Positions 37,598 to 46,103 are shown, counted from the stretch's first letter. The stretch is DNA of 64,000 nucleotides from Thioalbus denitrificans (GCF_003337735.1 NZ_QPJY01000003.1:90712-154711); one strand, 5' to 3'. Made by a program: numbers and translations. The notes: generated by a model not told the origin, from the sequence alone.

Positions 37598-37990
37598 TCA
37601 CCCGGCCGGCACCTCCTGGATGGTGGGCACGGTGGCGCCGCACTGCTTCTCCACGGCCACCTTCTCGAGGGCATCCCGCTCCCCCTTCAGGTGGGAGTAT
37701 TCCGTGGCCTCCGGCCCGTCGCCGCCCTCCAGGAAGAAGAGGGTGGGCCAGAAGAGCAGCATCCCCACCGCCATCTGCGCGGTGTCATTGTCCGCCTTCT
37801 TCTTCAGGGTTCCGTGGAGTTCGTTGGCGCGGTCGGTGACCCGCTCCATCTCCATGGCGACCTGCTCACAGTTGTAGTCCCGGCACTCCAGGCTGGAGAC
37901 CGATGCCGTGGGCGGCTTGTCCGGGCTGGTGGCACAGCCAAGAAGGAGGGTGAATGTGGCGACGGTCGCCACACTGAGGGTTCGTTTCAT
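37598..37990 (-). CDS. Small lipoprotein with one hydrophobic segment
   Basis: A 130-residue protein with lipoprotein signal (VATVATFTLLLGC, lipobox LLGC, Cys about 19). The mature part has helices with paired Cys (LECRDYNCEQVAME) and a hydrophobic stretch, AQMAVGMLLFWPTLFFLEGG, near residue 75-94 that may touch the membrane. A further Cys (EKQCGAT) lies near the C-terminus. It ends in a good terminator and is transcribed alone, away from the radical SAM unit on the other strand. Family known only as conserved hypothetical. Confidence 0.75.
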   Translation of the reverse strand: MKRTLSVATVATFTLLLGCATSPDKPPTASVSSLECRDYNCEQVAMEMERVTDRANELHGTLKKKADNDTAQMAVGMLLFWPTLFFLEGGDGPEATEYSHLKGERDALEKVAVEKQCGATVPTIQEVPAG

Positions 37991-38235
37991 CGTCCATGCT
38001 CCCTGAAACGGGGTTTGTACCCCTGTGTTGTTGTCCGAGTTGTCGCGCCTCCGGCGCGGGCGCCATTACCCTTGAATCTCCGCTTGACTTGTAACCGGCA
38101 ACGACTCTCCCGCCTTCAGCCACGCCGCTGAATGGCCGGCCGCCTTGCATCCGCCCGGTCTTCGCCTAGTATTCACTAAGCGTCGGAAGAGTGGACGCGG
38201 ATTCGAACTGACAGTGCCGCCCAAGGAGGGAAACC

Positions 38236-38634
38236 ATGAGCAAGACGCTGCGTATTCGTGCACCGAAATCGATGAAGCTGCATGCGATGTCGGAAAGGGA
38301 GGTCGAGAAGTACATCGCGGAGGAAGCGAGCCGGATGCTCGACGCCATGCCCAAGGAGCTCCGTCCCGTGGGCGTCAACAAGGTCGCCATCGACTCCCTG
38401 GTCAAGGGCACCGCCGCGGATGCCGGCGTGTGGGCCCAGTGGACCCGCGCCTGCTGCGACAAGCGGGACCGCATCGAGGACTTCGTCGACCCGGTCATGC
38501 AGGAGTTCGACCAGGAAGTGTCCCTGACCCGCCCCGAGCTCGCCAACGAACACGTCGAGTCGCAGATGCGGGTGCAGACCCTGTCCTATCCCAGCATGCA
38601 CGGCAAGGCGAAGACTCCCCGGAAGAAACGCTGA
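38236..38634 (+). CDS. Small charged protein upstream of a radical SAM maturase (candidate substrate)
   Basis: A 132-residue protein with a very strong ribosome site (AAGGAGGG, 5 bases before the ATG). The N-terminus (MSKTLRIRAPKSMKLHAMSE) is basic; the middle (DAGVWAQWTRACCDKRDRIE, then DFVDPVMQEFDQEVSLTRPE) is helical and acidic with a CC pair. The end (VQTLSYPSMHGKAKTPRKKR) is basic and unstructured. There is no signal peptide. I recognise no family. It is followed by an 11-bp stem-loop and then the radical SAM gene, the arrangement often seen for an abundant substrate and its maturase. It is large for a typical precursor peptide, so a carrier or regulator role is equally open. Confidence 0.7.
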   Translation: MSKTLRIRAPKSMKLHAMSEREVEKYIAEEASRMLDAMPKELRPVGVNKVAIDSLVKGTAADAGVWAQWTRACCDKRDRIEDFVDPVMQEFDQEVSLTRPELANEHVESQMRVQTLSYPSMHGKAKTPRKKR

Positions 38635-38649
38635 TCCGTTCCGGCGCCG

Positions 38650-38679
38650 CGCGGGGCAGGTTCGTTCACCTGCCCCGCG
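38650..38679 (+). promoter_or_regulatory. Intercistronic stem-loop between substrate-like gene and maturase
   Basis: An 11-bp perfect stem (CGCGGGGCAGG / CCTGCCCCGCG) with an 8-base loop, in the 52-bp gap between the 132-aa gene and the radical SAM gene. There is no U-tract after it. It could act as a partial terminator or mRNA-stability element that lowers expression of the downstream enzyme relative to the upstream protein. Confidence 0.65.
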
Positions 38680-38686
38680 GCATGCG

Positions 38687-40033
38687 ATGAGACTCGATCC
38701 CACCCGTCTCCGGCTGCTGCCCCGCGGCCGCTACCTGCTCGTGGTCGACCGCCGGTCCGGGCGCTGGCTCTCGCTGGCGGCGGAAGAGGAGCCCTTTCTC
38801 CGGCTGCTCGCGGCGGACGGGCTGGCCCCGGTTCCGGCGGAGGTCCGGGCGCGCGTTGAGCGGCTGCGCCGCCTGCTGGTCGACGGGAAGGTGGGGGTCG
38901 ACGAACCCGGCCCGGCATTCGACCGCCTCAATACCCTGATCCTCAAGCTGACCAACGCCTGCAACCTGGCCTGCAGCTACTGCTACGACTTCGAGAAGGT
39001 CGAGCACGCCCGGGTGATCGACGAGGAGACCGCCCAGCGGGCGATCGCCCAGGCGCTGGAGCTGTGCCCCGAGCGGCTGTGGGTCATCCTCCACGGCGGC
39101 GAGCCGATGCTGGTGTGGGAGCTGGTGGAGCGGATCGTGCTGCGGGGCGAGGCGGAGGCGCGCGCCCAGGGCAAGGCGATCAGCTTCTCCGGCCAGACGA
39201 ACATGACCCGCCTGGACGGGCGCATCGCCGGGTTCTCCCTGGATCACGACATCCTCTGGGGGCTGTCCATCGACGGCCCGGCGCCGGTGAACGACGCCCT
39301 GCGCGTCGGTCACGGCGGGGGCGGCAGCCATGCCCTGTTCGCCGAGTGCCTGCGGCGCTTTCCCCGCTTCGTGCGCAGCTGCGGGGTACTGAGCACGATC
39401 ACCGCCCTGAACCAGGAGTCGCTGCTGGCCACGGCGCGCCACTTCCGCGACCTGGGCATGGCGTCCTGGGACTGGAGCCTGTTCCAGCCCATCGGCCGGG
39501 GCCGCGACCTCGCCGGCCGGCTGCAGCTCGACGCCCGGGCCCTCGGCCGGGGCTGGGAAGCGCTGTTCGCCGCGGTGGAAGGCGGCGAGTTCAGCGGCTT
39601 CCCGGTGAAGCCCGTGACCAAGTACCTGGACAACTTCCTGCGCGGCCCCGGTCACAACATGTGCATGCGCGCCCGGTGCGGCGCCGGGCGCGACCTGCTG
39701 TCCGTCTCCGCCGACGGGACCATCGAGGCCTGCGACTGCATCGACCCCGTGGGCCCGCTGGGCGGGCTGGGCCACATGGCCGGCGGCTCGCTGGCCTCGG
39801 CGCGGGCGGCGCCGCTGGCGGAGCGCATCCGCTCGCGGGACATGGACCGGAACGACCCCTGCGCCGACTGCATCTGGTTCGCCCTCTGCGGCGGCACCTG
39901 CCTCGCCCACGCGGGGGATATCGACGCCCTGTGGCCGGAGGCGTGCGCCATGGCGCAGCTCGCCTTCGACCGCATCTCCCTGTCGCTGGCCGGTAGCGAC
40001 GCCCTGATCGATTACGCCGGGAGCCTGCGATGA
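38687..40033 (+). CDS. Radical SAM/SPASM protein, peptide-maturase-like
   Basis: A 448-residue enzyme. Residues 1-80 resemble the small binding domain found at the N-terminus of peptide maturases (PqqD/RRE-like: LLPRGRYLLVVDRRSGRWLS). The radical SAM core has the cluster motif CNLACSYCY (Cys92, Cys96, Cys99), then HGGEPML and the barrel segments FSGQTNMTRLDG and WGLSIDGP. The C-terminal SPASM region (from about 324: CMRARCGAG, DGTIEACDCIDP, NDPCADCIWFALCGGTCLAH, CAMAQLAF) should hold two more Fe-S clusters. SPASM proteins crosslink or epimerise peptides or mature sulfatases. No sulfatase is near; the adjacent 132-aa protein is the natural candidate. It overlaps the next gene by 4 bp. Confidence 0.93.
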   Translation: MRLDPTRLRLLPRGRYLLVVDRRSGRWLSLAAEEEPFLRLLAADGLAPVPAEVRARVERLRRLLVDGKVGVDEPGPAFDRLNTLILKLTNACNLACSYCYDFEKVEHARVIDEETAQRAIAQALELCPERLWVILHGGEPMLVWELVERIVLRGEAEARAQGKAISFSGQTNMTRLDGRIAGFSLDHDILWGLSIDGPAPVNDALRVGHGGGGSHALFAECLRRFPRFVRSCGVLSTITALNQESLLATARHFRDLGMASWDWSLFQPIGRGRDLAGRLQLDARALGRGWEALFAAVEGGEFSGFPVKPVTKYLDNFLRGPGHNMCMRARCGAGRDLLSVSADGTIEACDCIDPVGPLGGLGHMAGGSLASARAAPLAERIRSRDMDRNDPCADCIWFALCGGTCLAHAGDIDALWPEACAMAQLAFDRISLSLAGSDALIDYAGSLR

Positions 40034-40911
40034 CCAGGCAACGCAGCCTGCACGACACACTGAACGAGATCGCCTTCGATCCGCTGCTGCGCACCCTGGC
40101 CGCGGACCTGCCGTTCGAACGGCTGGGCGCGCTGGCCGGCTACCTCGCCGGCGCCGATCCCTACGGCGAGGCGGACTTCGTGCGGCGCGCCCTGTCCCGG
40201 GTCGGCGCCACGGACGGGGCCGGCGTGGAGCGGTTCTTCGAACACCAGCTCTGGTGCGCCTGGCGCGAGGCCCGCTGGCAGTCGGGGGCGATGGCGGCGG
40301 AGCCCGGCCGCTTCCGGGTCGCCGGCCGGGAGTGGCTCGACGAGACCGCCGGGGCGCCCACGATCATCGTCGCGCCGATGACCGTCACCCTGTCGGACGC
40401 GGTGATGTGCATCCGGCGGCTGCTGCGCGAGCGCCCGTTCACCATCTACGGCGAAGGCATCGAGGCCATCGACGGCGGCGGGCTGCCGGAGGACCGGATC
40501 GCGGGCGGGGGGCTGAAGGCGGTGCGCGCCATCCGCGCCACGCTGGGCCGGAACGGCGTGCTGTGCACCTACCCGGATTTCGTCTACCGGGGACACCCGG
40601 CCCAGCCGGCCTCGCTGTTCGGCGCGCCCCGGCCCATCTCCTCGGGCTTCCTGTCGCTGGGCGCGGCCTCCGGCACCATGCTGCTGCCCTGCGTGCTGCT
40701 CCGCGAGCGCGAGGGGATCGTCGCCCGGCTCGAGGAGCCGATCCGGATCGAGCTCGACGGCCGCGGCCCGGAGGCGCGCCGGGCGGCGCTGCCGGAGATC
40801 GCCCAGGTCGTGGCCGAACTCCTGGAGTCGCTGATACGGCGCGCGCCCGAGCAGTGGCTCCTGCTGCCCACCCTCACCTTCGAATCGCCGCAGATGGCGG
40901 CCCGCGGGTGA
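40030..40911 (+). CDS. LpxL-like acyltransferase-fold protein without the HX4D motif
   Basis: A 293-residue soluble protein translationally coupled to the radical SAM gene (ATGA overlap). The C-terminal half has the pattern of LpxL/HtrB-type lysophospholipid acyltransferases: GVLCTYPDFVYRGHPAQPAS, then LFGAPRPISSGFLSLGAASG and TMLLPCVLLREREG. Where these enzymes have the catalytic HX4D/E block (HxGNWE), this protein reads APMTVTLSDAV, with no histidine. There is no N-terminal membrane helix. It may therefore be a non-catalytic relative or use a different chemistry. Assignment to the fold is by eye and should be treated as moderate. Confidence 0.6.
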   Translation: MTRQRSLHDTLNEIAFDPLLRTLAADLPFERLGALAGYLAGADPYGEADFVRRALSRVGATDGAGVERFFEHQLWCAWREARWQSGAMAAEPGRFRVAGREWLDETAGAPTIIVAPMTVTLSDAVMCIRRLLRERPFTIYGEGIEAIDGGGLPEDRIAGGGLKAVRAIRATLGRNGVLCTYPDFVYRGHPAQPASLFGAPRPISSGFLSLGAASGTMLLPCVLLREREGIVARLEEPIRIELDGRGPEARRAALPEIAQVVAELLESLIRRAPEQWLLLPTLTFESPQMAARG

Positions 40912-40957
40912 GCGGCACGGCTCCCCGGCCCGTGCGGGCCGACCGTCCCGCCCCGCC

Positions 40958-42139
40958 CTACCCCGCGGCGATCGCCCGCGCCCGCCGCGCCTTGAGCCAC
41001 GTCACCGCCGCCAGGATGACCAGGATGGAGGGCAGCACCCCGGCATTGACCGTCTGCCAGCCGTAGTTGTACTGGAGCATCCCCGCCGAGAGGGAGGAGA
41101 CGGTGACCGTGGTGAAGACCATGAAGTCGTTGAAGGCCTGGGCCTTGGCCTTTTCGCTCTCGGCGTAGGTCTCGGTCAGCAGGTCGGTGGCGCCGACGAA
41201 GAGGAAGTTCCAGCCCACCCCGAGCAGGAACAGCGCCAGCCAGAAGTGCGACATGTCGGTGCCGAGGAAATTGACGCCGACGCACCCCAGGGTCAGCAGC
41301 GCCCCCGTGATCAGGATGTTCAGCACGCCGAAGCGCTGGATCAGCGCGCCGGTGAAGAAGGACGGCGCGAACATGCCGAAGACGTGCCACTGGATGACGA
41401 AGGCGGTGTCGCCGAAGCTGTGGGCGTGGCCCTTCATGGCCAGCGGGGTGGCGGTCATGACCAGCACCATGATGCCGTAGCCGAGCATGCCGGAGAGCAC
41501 GGCGACGACGAAGGCGGGCTGGCGCAGGATGGCGCCCAGGGGGCGGCCCGGCTCGCGGTCGGAGGCGGGCGCCGGTTTCGGCACCCGCAGGAAGCCGAGC
41601 GCGGCCAGCGAGAGGGCGTAGATACCGAGCAGGGCGGCGTAGCTGCCGGCGAACTCCGGCGTGCCCAGCCAGCCGTTGGTCCAGTTGGCCAGGTTGGGCC
41701 CGGCGAAGGCCGCCACCACGCCGCCGGCCATGACGTAGGAGATGGCCTTGGGCTTGTAGTGCTCGGTGGCCACGTCCACGGCGGCGAAGCGGTAGTAGAT
41801 GCCGAAGCCGTTGAACATGCCCACCAGCATGGTGGCGGCGCAGAAGAGCCGGAAGTCCTGCGCCAGGATGGCGGCGACCGCGGTCGCCGCGCCGGCGCCG
41901 CCCAGCGCCACGCCGATGAGGAAGCCGTTGCGCCGCCCGAGGCGCTGCATGGTGAAGGAGGCCGGGACGGTGGTGAGCATGGTGGCGAGGAACTGCAGCG
42001 CCAGCGGGATGGTGGCGAGCGACTTGTCCTCCGCCAGCAGGTAGCCCACCAGCGAGGCGGTGGCGACGATGAGAGAGTTGCCCGTCATCATCATCGCCTG
42101 GCAGAAGGCCAGCAGGAAGACATTGCGCTTCATGGTCAT
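40958..42139 (-). CDS. MFS transporter
   Basis: A 393-residue major-facilitator protein with about 12 membrane helices and cytoplasmic loop FTMQRLGRRNGFLIGV between helices 2 and 3 (the MFS loop motif). Helix-rich segments include GNSLIVATASLVGYLL, NILITGALLTLGCVG and FWLALFLLGVGWNFLFVGAT. The region NGFGIYYRFAAVDVATEHYKPKA is characteristic of MFS proteins often annotated as riboflavin or unknown-substrate carriers, but I cannot name a substrate. It is transcribed away from the HPP-CBS gene, which shares the intergenic region. Confidence 0.88.
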   Translation of the reverse strand: MTMKRNVFLLAFCQAMMMTGNSLIVATASLVGYLLAEDKSLATIPLALQFLATMLTTVPASFTMQRLGRRNGFLIGVALGGAGAATAVAAILAQDFRLFCAATMLVGMFNGFGIYYRFAAVDVATEHYKPKAISYVMAGGVVAAFAGPNLANWTNGWLGTPEFAGSYAALLGIYALSLAALGFLRVPKPAPASDREPGRPLGAILRQPAFVVAVLSGMLGYGIMVLVMTATPLAMKGHAHSFGDTAFVIQWHVFGMFAPSFFTGALIQRFGVLNILITGALLTLGCVGVNFLGTDMSHFWLALFLLGVGWNFLFVGATDLLTETYAESEKAKAQAFNDFMVFTTVTVSSLSAGMLQYNYGWQTVNAGVLPSILVILAAVTWLKARRARAIAAG

Positions 42140-42257
42140 GCCGCAACCTCGGGTGGCGGGGGTGCCCGGGGCCCCTCGGCGCCCGGTCGCGGAACAATAG
42201 CAGAGCCGCGGCGCCGGCGTCGCGCCGCCAACGCTCCTACCCCTTCCGGGCAGCGCC

Positions 42258-42276
42258 TATCCCCATTTGGGGGTAT
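42258..42276. promoter_or_regulatory. Imperfect C/G palindrome in the divergent intergenic region
   Basis: TATCCCC-ATTT-GGGGGTAT lies between the divergent MFS and HPP-CBS genes, 74 bp before the HPP start. The C-run/G-run form with flanking TA resembles operators of the CsoR/RcnR/CstR family, which sense metals or persulfide. The resemblance is qualitative. A poly-T run (42304-42311) follows. Confidence 0.35.
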
Positions 42277-42349
42277 CCAGGCTTTTACCCACCCGTACAC
42301 TGGGTTTTTTTGTCCGCCGGTGAACCGGCGTCAGCGGCCACGGCGCGCA

Positions 42350-43516
42350 ATGAGACCCGACAACCTCGTTTCCTACCTGTTTCCACGCCAGGTGACGACC
42401 ACCCACCGGGAGCGGATCATCTCCGGCCTCGGCGGGTTCATCGCCATCTTCCTGACCGCCTGGATCGCGAGCCACACCCTCGGCCCGGTGGTCACGCCGT
42501 TCATGATCGCCTCCATGGGCGCCTCCACGGTGCTGCTGCTGGGCGCACCCCACAGCCCCTTCTCCCAGCCCTGGTCGTTCGCGGGCGGGCACCTGGTCTC
42601 CGCGCTCATCGGCGTGTTCTGCGCCATGGAGGTGCCGAACTTCCACATCGCCGCGGGACTGGCGGTTGGGCTGTCCATCACCGCCATGTACTACCTGCGC
42701 TGCCTGCACCCGCCCGGCGGCGCCACCGCGCTGCTGGCGGTGATCGGCGACCAGGCGATCCACGGCATGGGCTACGGCTTCGTCCTCATGCCCGTGCTGG
42801 CCAACGTGGGCGTGCTGCTGGTGGCGGCGCTGCTCATCAACCGGGTGGTGCTGCTGCGCCACTACCCCTACAACCTCTCCATGCCCGCCAAGGCCCCCTC
42901 GCCCCACGGCGGGCAGCCGCCGGTGCGGCTCGGATTCACCGAGGACGACCTGACCGCGGCCCTGCGCTCCATGGACGGCTACATCGACGTGACCGGCGAG
43001 GACCTCGAGCGCATCTACTCCCTGGCGATCCTGCACGCCAAGCGCCGGCGCCTGGGGGACATCACCGTGGGCGACATCATGACCCGCGAGGTGGTGACGG
43101 TGGCTCCCGACGACTCGCTGGAGGCGATCTGGAAGCTGCTGCGCACCCGCGGCATCCGCGGCGCGCCGGTGGTGGACGGGCAGCGGCGGCTGCTGGGGAT
43201 GGTCACGGTGGCGGACTTCCTCAAGAGCGCCAACTGGCGCCTGTGCGACACGCTGGTGCGCCATGTCCGGCTGGCGGTGGCGGGGCGGGCGCGCAACACC
43301 GCCGAGCGCATCATGACCCGCCCGCTCATCCTCGCCCGCGAAGAGACCCACCTGACCGACGCCTTCCTGCTGTTCGCGCAGAACCACATCAACCACCTGC
43401 CGGTGGTGAACGGGGATGGCGCGCTGGTGGGCATCCTCACCCGGCTGGACCTGCTCGCCTCGCTGTACGGCGACATGGCCTCCGCCTCGGGCGACCTCCA
43501 GCCCAGCGCCGCCTGA
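42350..43516 (+). CDS. HPP family membrane protein with C-terminal CBS pair
   Basis: A 388-residue protein starting at the ATG at 42350. Residues about 20-175 form the four-to-five-helix HPP domain: IISGLGGFIAIFLTAWIASH, then TPFMIASMGASTVLLLGAPH, and RCLHPPGGATALLAVIG, which contains the HPPGGA signature. Two CBS domains follow (VGDIMTREVVTVAPDDSLEA and ERIMTRPLILAREETHLTDA). HPP proteins are linked to nitrite transport in plants and cyanobacteria. CBS pairs bind adenine nucleotides and would gate transport. It is transcribed toward a TusA-like gene on the other strand. Confidence 0.92.
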   Translation: MRPDNLVSYLFPRQVTTTHRERIISGLGGFIAIFLTAWIASHTLGPVVTPFMIASMGASTVLLLGAPHSPFSQPWSFAGGHLVSALIGVFCAMEVPNFHIAAGLAVGLSITAMYYLRCLHPPGGATALLAVIGDQAIHGMGYGFVLMPVLANVGVLLVAALLINRVVLLRHYPYNLSMPAKAPSPHGGQPPVRLGFTEDDLTAALRSMDGYIDVTGEDLERIYSLAILHAKRRRLGDITVGDIMTREVVTVAPDDSLEAIWKLLRTRGIRGAPVVDGQRRLLGMVTVADFLKSANWRLCDTLVRHVRLAVAGRARNTAERIMTRPLILAREETHLTDAFLLFAQNHINHLPVVNGDGALVGILTRLDLLASLYGDMASASGDLQPSAA

Positions 43517-43581
43517 GCGGCAGTTCGGGCTCCCGGCCCCCGCGCGAACGGGGCCGGACCCGCTGCCGTGCGCCGACCGGG

Positions 43582-43824
43582 TCAGCGCGGCCGCTTCGGC
43601 GGACCCTCGCCCCGCTCGATGAGCAGCCGGTGAACGCCGGATGTCTCGCTGTACTCCAGCAGGAGATGGCCGTTGCGCTCGCAGTAGACCCGGAAGTGCT
43701 CCTCGATGCACGCCCCCGTGGCCAGCACCTCCAGCCGGCTGCCGGCGGGCAGGGCCGCGAGCACGCGGTTGGCCCGCAGCACGGGGAAGGGGCACTGCAG
43801 GTTCCTGGCGTCGAGCTGCTGCAT
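43582..43824 (-). CDS. TusA-family sulfurtransferase
   Basis: An 80-residue protein (start at the second ATG, 43824, for which GGGAG is well spaced; an ATG at 43830 is possible). It has the family motif LDARNLQCPFPVLRA with the sulfur-carrying Cys11 (CPxP). TusA proteins pass persulfide sulfur in tRNA thiolation, molybdenum-cofactor synthesis or sulfur oxidation. Here there are no dsr or hdr genes in view. The nearby redox genes and Crp-type regulator suggest respiration-related sulfur trafficking, which is inference. Confidence 0.88.
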   Translation of the reverse strand: MQQLDARNLQCPFPVLRANRVLAALPAGSRLEVLATGACIEEHFRVYCERNGHLLLEYSETSGVHRLLIERGEGPPKRPR

Positions 43825-43919
43825 CTTCATCTCCCGTGCGTGTCGTGCGGCGGGCCTGCCCGGCGCGGGCGCCGCCGTTCCATTCCTGCCATTCCGGTCA
43901 CGATGCCGCCATCGCCTGG

Positions 43920-44576
43920 TCAGCCGGGCCGGGCGACCTCCGCCAGGCCGGCGGCGTCGATCAGTGTAATCATCCCGCGCCCCGTCTTCACCAGCCCCCG
44001 GGCGGTGAAACCCTGCATCAGCCGGGCAATCACCTCGCGGCTGGTGCCCAGGTGGCCGGCGAGCGCCTGCTGGGTCATGGGCAGCACCCCGTCGGCCGAG
44101 GCGTGGCCGAGGATGAAGCCGGCCAGGCGCTGGTCGAGGGTACAGGCGTGGATCTGCTCGATCTCCCCCATCAGGCGGAACACCAGGGTGGAGAGGGTCT
44201 TCACGGTCAGGTCCTGCACCGCGGGCTCGCGCTCGAACAACCGGCGATAGATCGGACCGGGGATGATCGCCACCTCGGTGTCCGCGTCGGATTCGACCCA
44301 GGCCGGGTAGCGCAGATCGTTGAACAGGCAGTTGAGGGCCAGCACGCAGGTCTCGCCGGCGCCGATGAAATAGAGCGTCGCCTCGGTGCTGTGCGGGGTG
44401 TAGGTGAACACCCGCAGCCGCCCGCGGGTGACGAGGTAGGCGCCGGAGACGCGCTGACCCTTGTGGATCACCGCCGTGGGCCGCTCGAAGCGCACCCCCC
44501 GCAGCCCCTCCCCGAGCAGCGTCATGCCCGGGGAGGAGAGGCCGAGGTAGGACTGGACGGCGCTCAGATACCCCAT
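43920..44576 (-). CDS. Crp/Fnr-family transcriptional regulator
   Basis: About 218 residues from MGYLSAVQSYLGL (ATG at 44576, with GGGGAG upstream; a frame open to 44627 adds an untypical N-terminus). The cyclic-nucleotide-binding-like domain has HKGQRVSGAYLVTRGRLRVF and AGETCVLALNCLFNDLRYPA. The C-terminal winged helix carries the Crp HTH (MTQQALAGHLGTSREVIARL). The FNR-type N-terminal Cys cluster is absent, so oxygen sensing by an Fe-S cluster is unlikely. It lies 47 bp after the diheme peroxidase gene on the same strand, so it may control the peroxidase/cytochrome b group. Confidence 0.9.
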   Translation of the reverse strand: MGYLSAVQSYLGLSSPGMTLLGEGLRGVRFERPTAVIHKGQRVSGAYLVTRGRLRVFTYTPHSTEATLYFIGAGETCVLALNCLFNDLRYPAWVESDADTEVAIIPGPIYRRLFEREPAVQDLTVKTLSTLVFRLMGEIEQIHACTLDQRLAGFILGHASADGVLPMTQQALAGHLGTSREVIARLMQGFTARGLVKTGRGMITLIDAAGLAEVARPG

Positions 44577-44623
44577 TCCCGACTCCCCTGCCGAATGCAA
44601 CCGGACCACGCGGCGTGCGCCGC

Positions 44624-46042
44624 TCACCGCGCCCGCGGCGCGGCGCCGGCGGACGGATAGCTTACCGCCCCGGGCGGGGTTTTACCCGCCCCTTCCGTGC
44701 GCTCCGCCAGCCGGTCACTGCTCAGGGCATGGAGGAAGGCCACCAGGTCGCCGATTTCCCGCTCGCCCAGCTCCGGCCGATCCACCTCCCTCAGCACCCG
44801 GTCGCCCGCGGACCAGATCAGCAGGTGTCCCGTGCGCCCGAGTTGGACGTTGGCCATCAGCCGCACCGCCTCCTCCAGCTCCGTGACCGAGCCGTTGTGG
44901 AACCAGGGGCCGGTGAGCGCCACGTTGCGCAGCGAGGGGACGCGCCAGCTGCCGCGCGGGCTTCCGGGCGGTGCCGCGCCGCTGTCCTCGGTCAGCCCGT
45001 AACGGGTCTCGTAGGGGGTGGGAAAGGCGGGAAAGATGCGCAGGGGCGCCTGCGGCTCGAAGACGCTGGCGGCGCTGAAGTTGGGCCCCGAGTGGCACAG
45101 CACGCAGCCCACGGCCTGGAACAGGGCCATGCCCCGCAGCTGGGCGGGCGTGAGGGCGTCGAGCTCGCCGCGCACGAACCGATCGTAGGGCGCGTCGGGG
45201 GTGATCAGCGTCCGCTCGTAGGCGGCGATGGCCGCCGTGATCCGGTCGATCGTGATCGGCTCCCCGGGACCGAACGCCGCCGTGAAGGCCTCGCGGTAGT
45301 CCCCATCCTGCCGCACCCGCTCTTCCACCGCCGCCAGGGACGGCATGCCCATCTCCAGCGGGTTGACCAGCGGCCCCCGGGCCTGCTCCTCCAGGGAGGC
45401 GGCGCGGCCGTCCCAGAACAGCACCGCCTGGAACGCGGCGTTCCACACCGTCGGGGCGTTGCGGCCGCCCGTCCGCCCGTCGATGCCGACGGAGGTCGGG
45501 CGCCCGTCGGCGCCGCCGCCGGGCACCTCGTGACAGGAGGCGCAGGCGACGGTGCCGTCGCGGGACAGCCGCCGGTCGAAGAACAGCCGCTCGCCCAGCG
45601 CCACCCGGGCCGGCGTGGTCGGATTCCCGGCCGGCGCGGGCGCCGCCTCCGGCAGGGCGCGCCACGGGTAGTCCGCCGCTCCCGCCACCGGCGCGGGGGC
45701 CGGCGCCGGCGCCGCGGAGGGAAGCCGCTGCCAGACATAGCGCCGCGGCCCCGGGGTCGCGACGGACGGCCCGGCCGCGCGCGCGGGGTGCGCCGTCTGC
45801 ACCCGGGTGATCAGCGGATCGACCAGCACCCCGGGCAGATTCGCCACCGCGAGGATGATGCCGAGCTTCACTGCGAAGGCCGCCATCCCCGTGCCCAGCG
45901 CCGTGGCCAGCAGCCACCAGCCGCCCCGCTCCAGCCGCGCCCGCGGGCCGAGATCGTAGCGCACCATGGCCAGCAGCACGGCGACACCCGCCAGCAGCGC
46001 CGTGGCGCCCACCCCGATCACGCCCATGTTTCCGATGTTCAT
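44624..46042 (-). CDS. Membrane-anchored diheme cytochrome c peroxidase
   Basis: About 472 residues starting at MNIGNMGVIGVG (ATG at 46042). Two N-terminal membrane helices (residues about 8-25 and 43-75) precede a Pro/Ala-rich linker. The peroxidase domain has heme motifs CASCH (Cys167) and CVLCH (near 312), with LGERLFFDRRLSRDGTVACA, GRNAPTVWNAAFQAVLFWDG and GPWFHNGSVTELEEAV as in MauG/CcpA proteins. It should reduce hydrogen peroxide in the periplasm with electrons from the respiratory chain. The N-terminal anchor is longer than in CcpA. It is followed by the Crp-type gene. Confidence 0.92.
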   Translation of the reverse strand: MNIGNMGVIGVGATALLAGVAVLLAMVRYDLGPRARLERGGWWLLATALGTGMAAFAVKLGIILAVANLPGVLVDPLITRVQTAHPARAAGPSVATPGPRRYVWQRLPSAAPAPAPAPVAGAADYPWRALPEAAPAPAGNPTTPARVALGERLFFDRRLSRDGTVACASCHEVPGGGADGRPTSVGIDGRTGGRNAPTVWNAAFQAVLFWDGRAASLEEQARGPLVNPLEMGMPSLAAVEERVRQDGDYREAFTAAFGPGEPITIDRITAAIAAYERTLITPDAPYDRFVRGELDALTPAQLRGMALFQAVGCVLCHSGPNFSAASVFEPQAPLRIFPAFPTPYETRYGLTEDSGAAPPGSPRGSWRVPSLRNVALTGPWFHNGSVTELEEAVRLMANVQLGRTGHLLIWSAGDRVLREVDRPELGEREIGDLVAFLHALSSDRLAERTEGAGKTPPGAVSYPSAGAAPRAR

Positions 46043-46103
46043 CACGTCGTTCCACCCGGAGAACCGGCCGCACCGGTGCCGGCGCGGCCGGTTCTCCGCC
46101 CCC

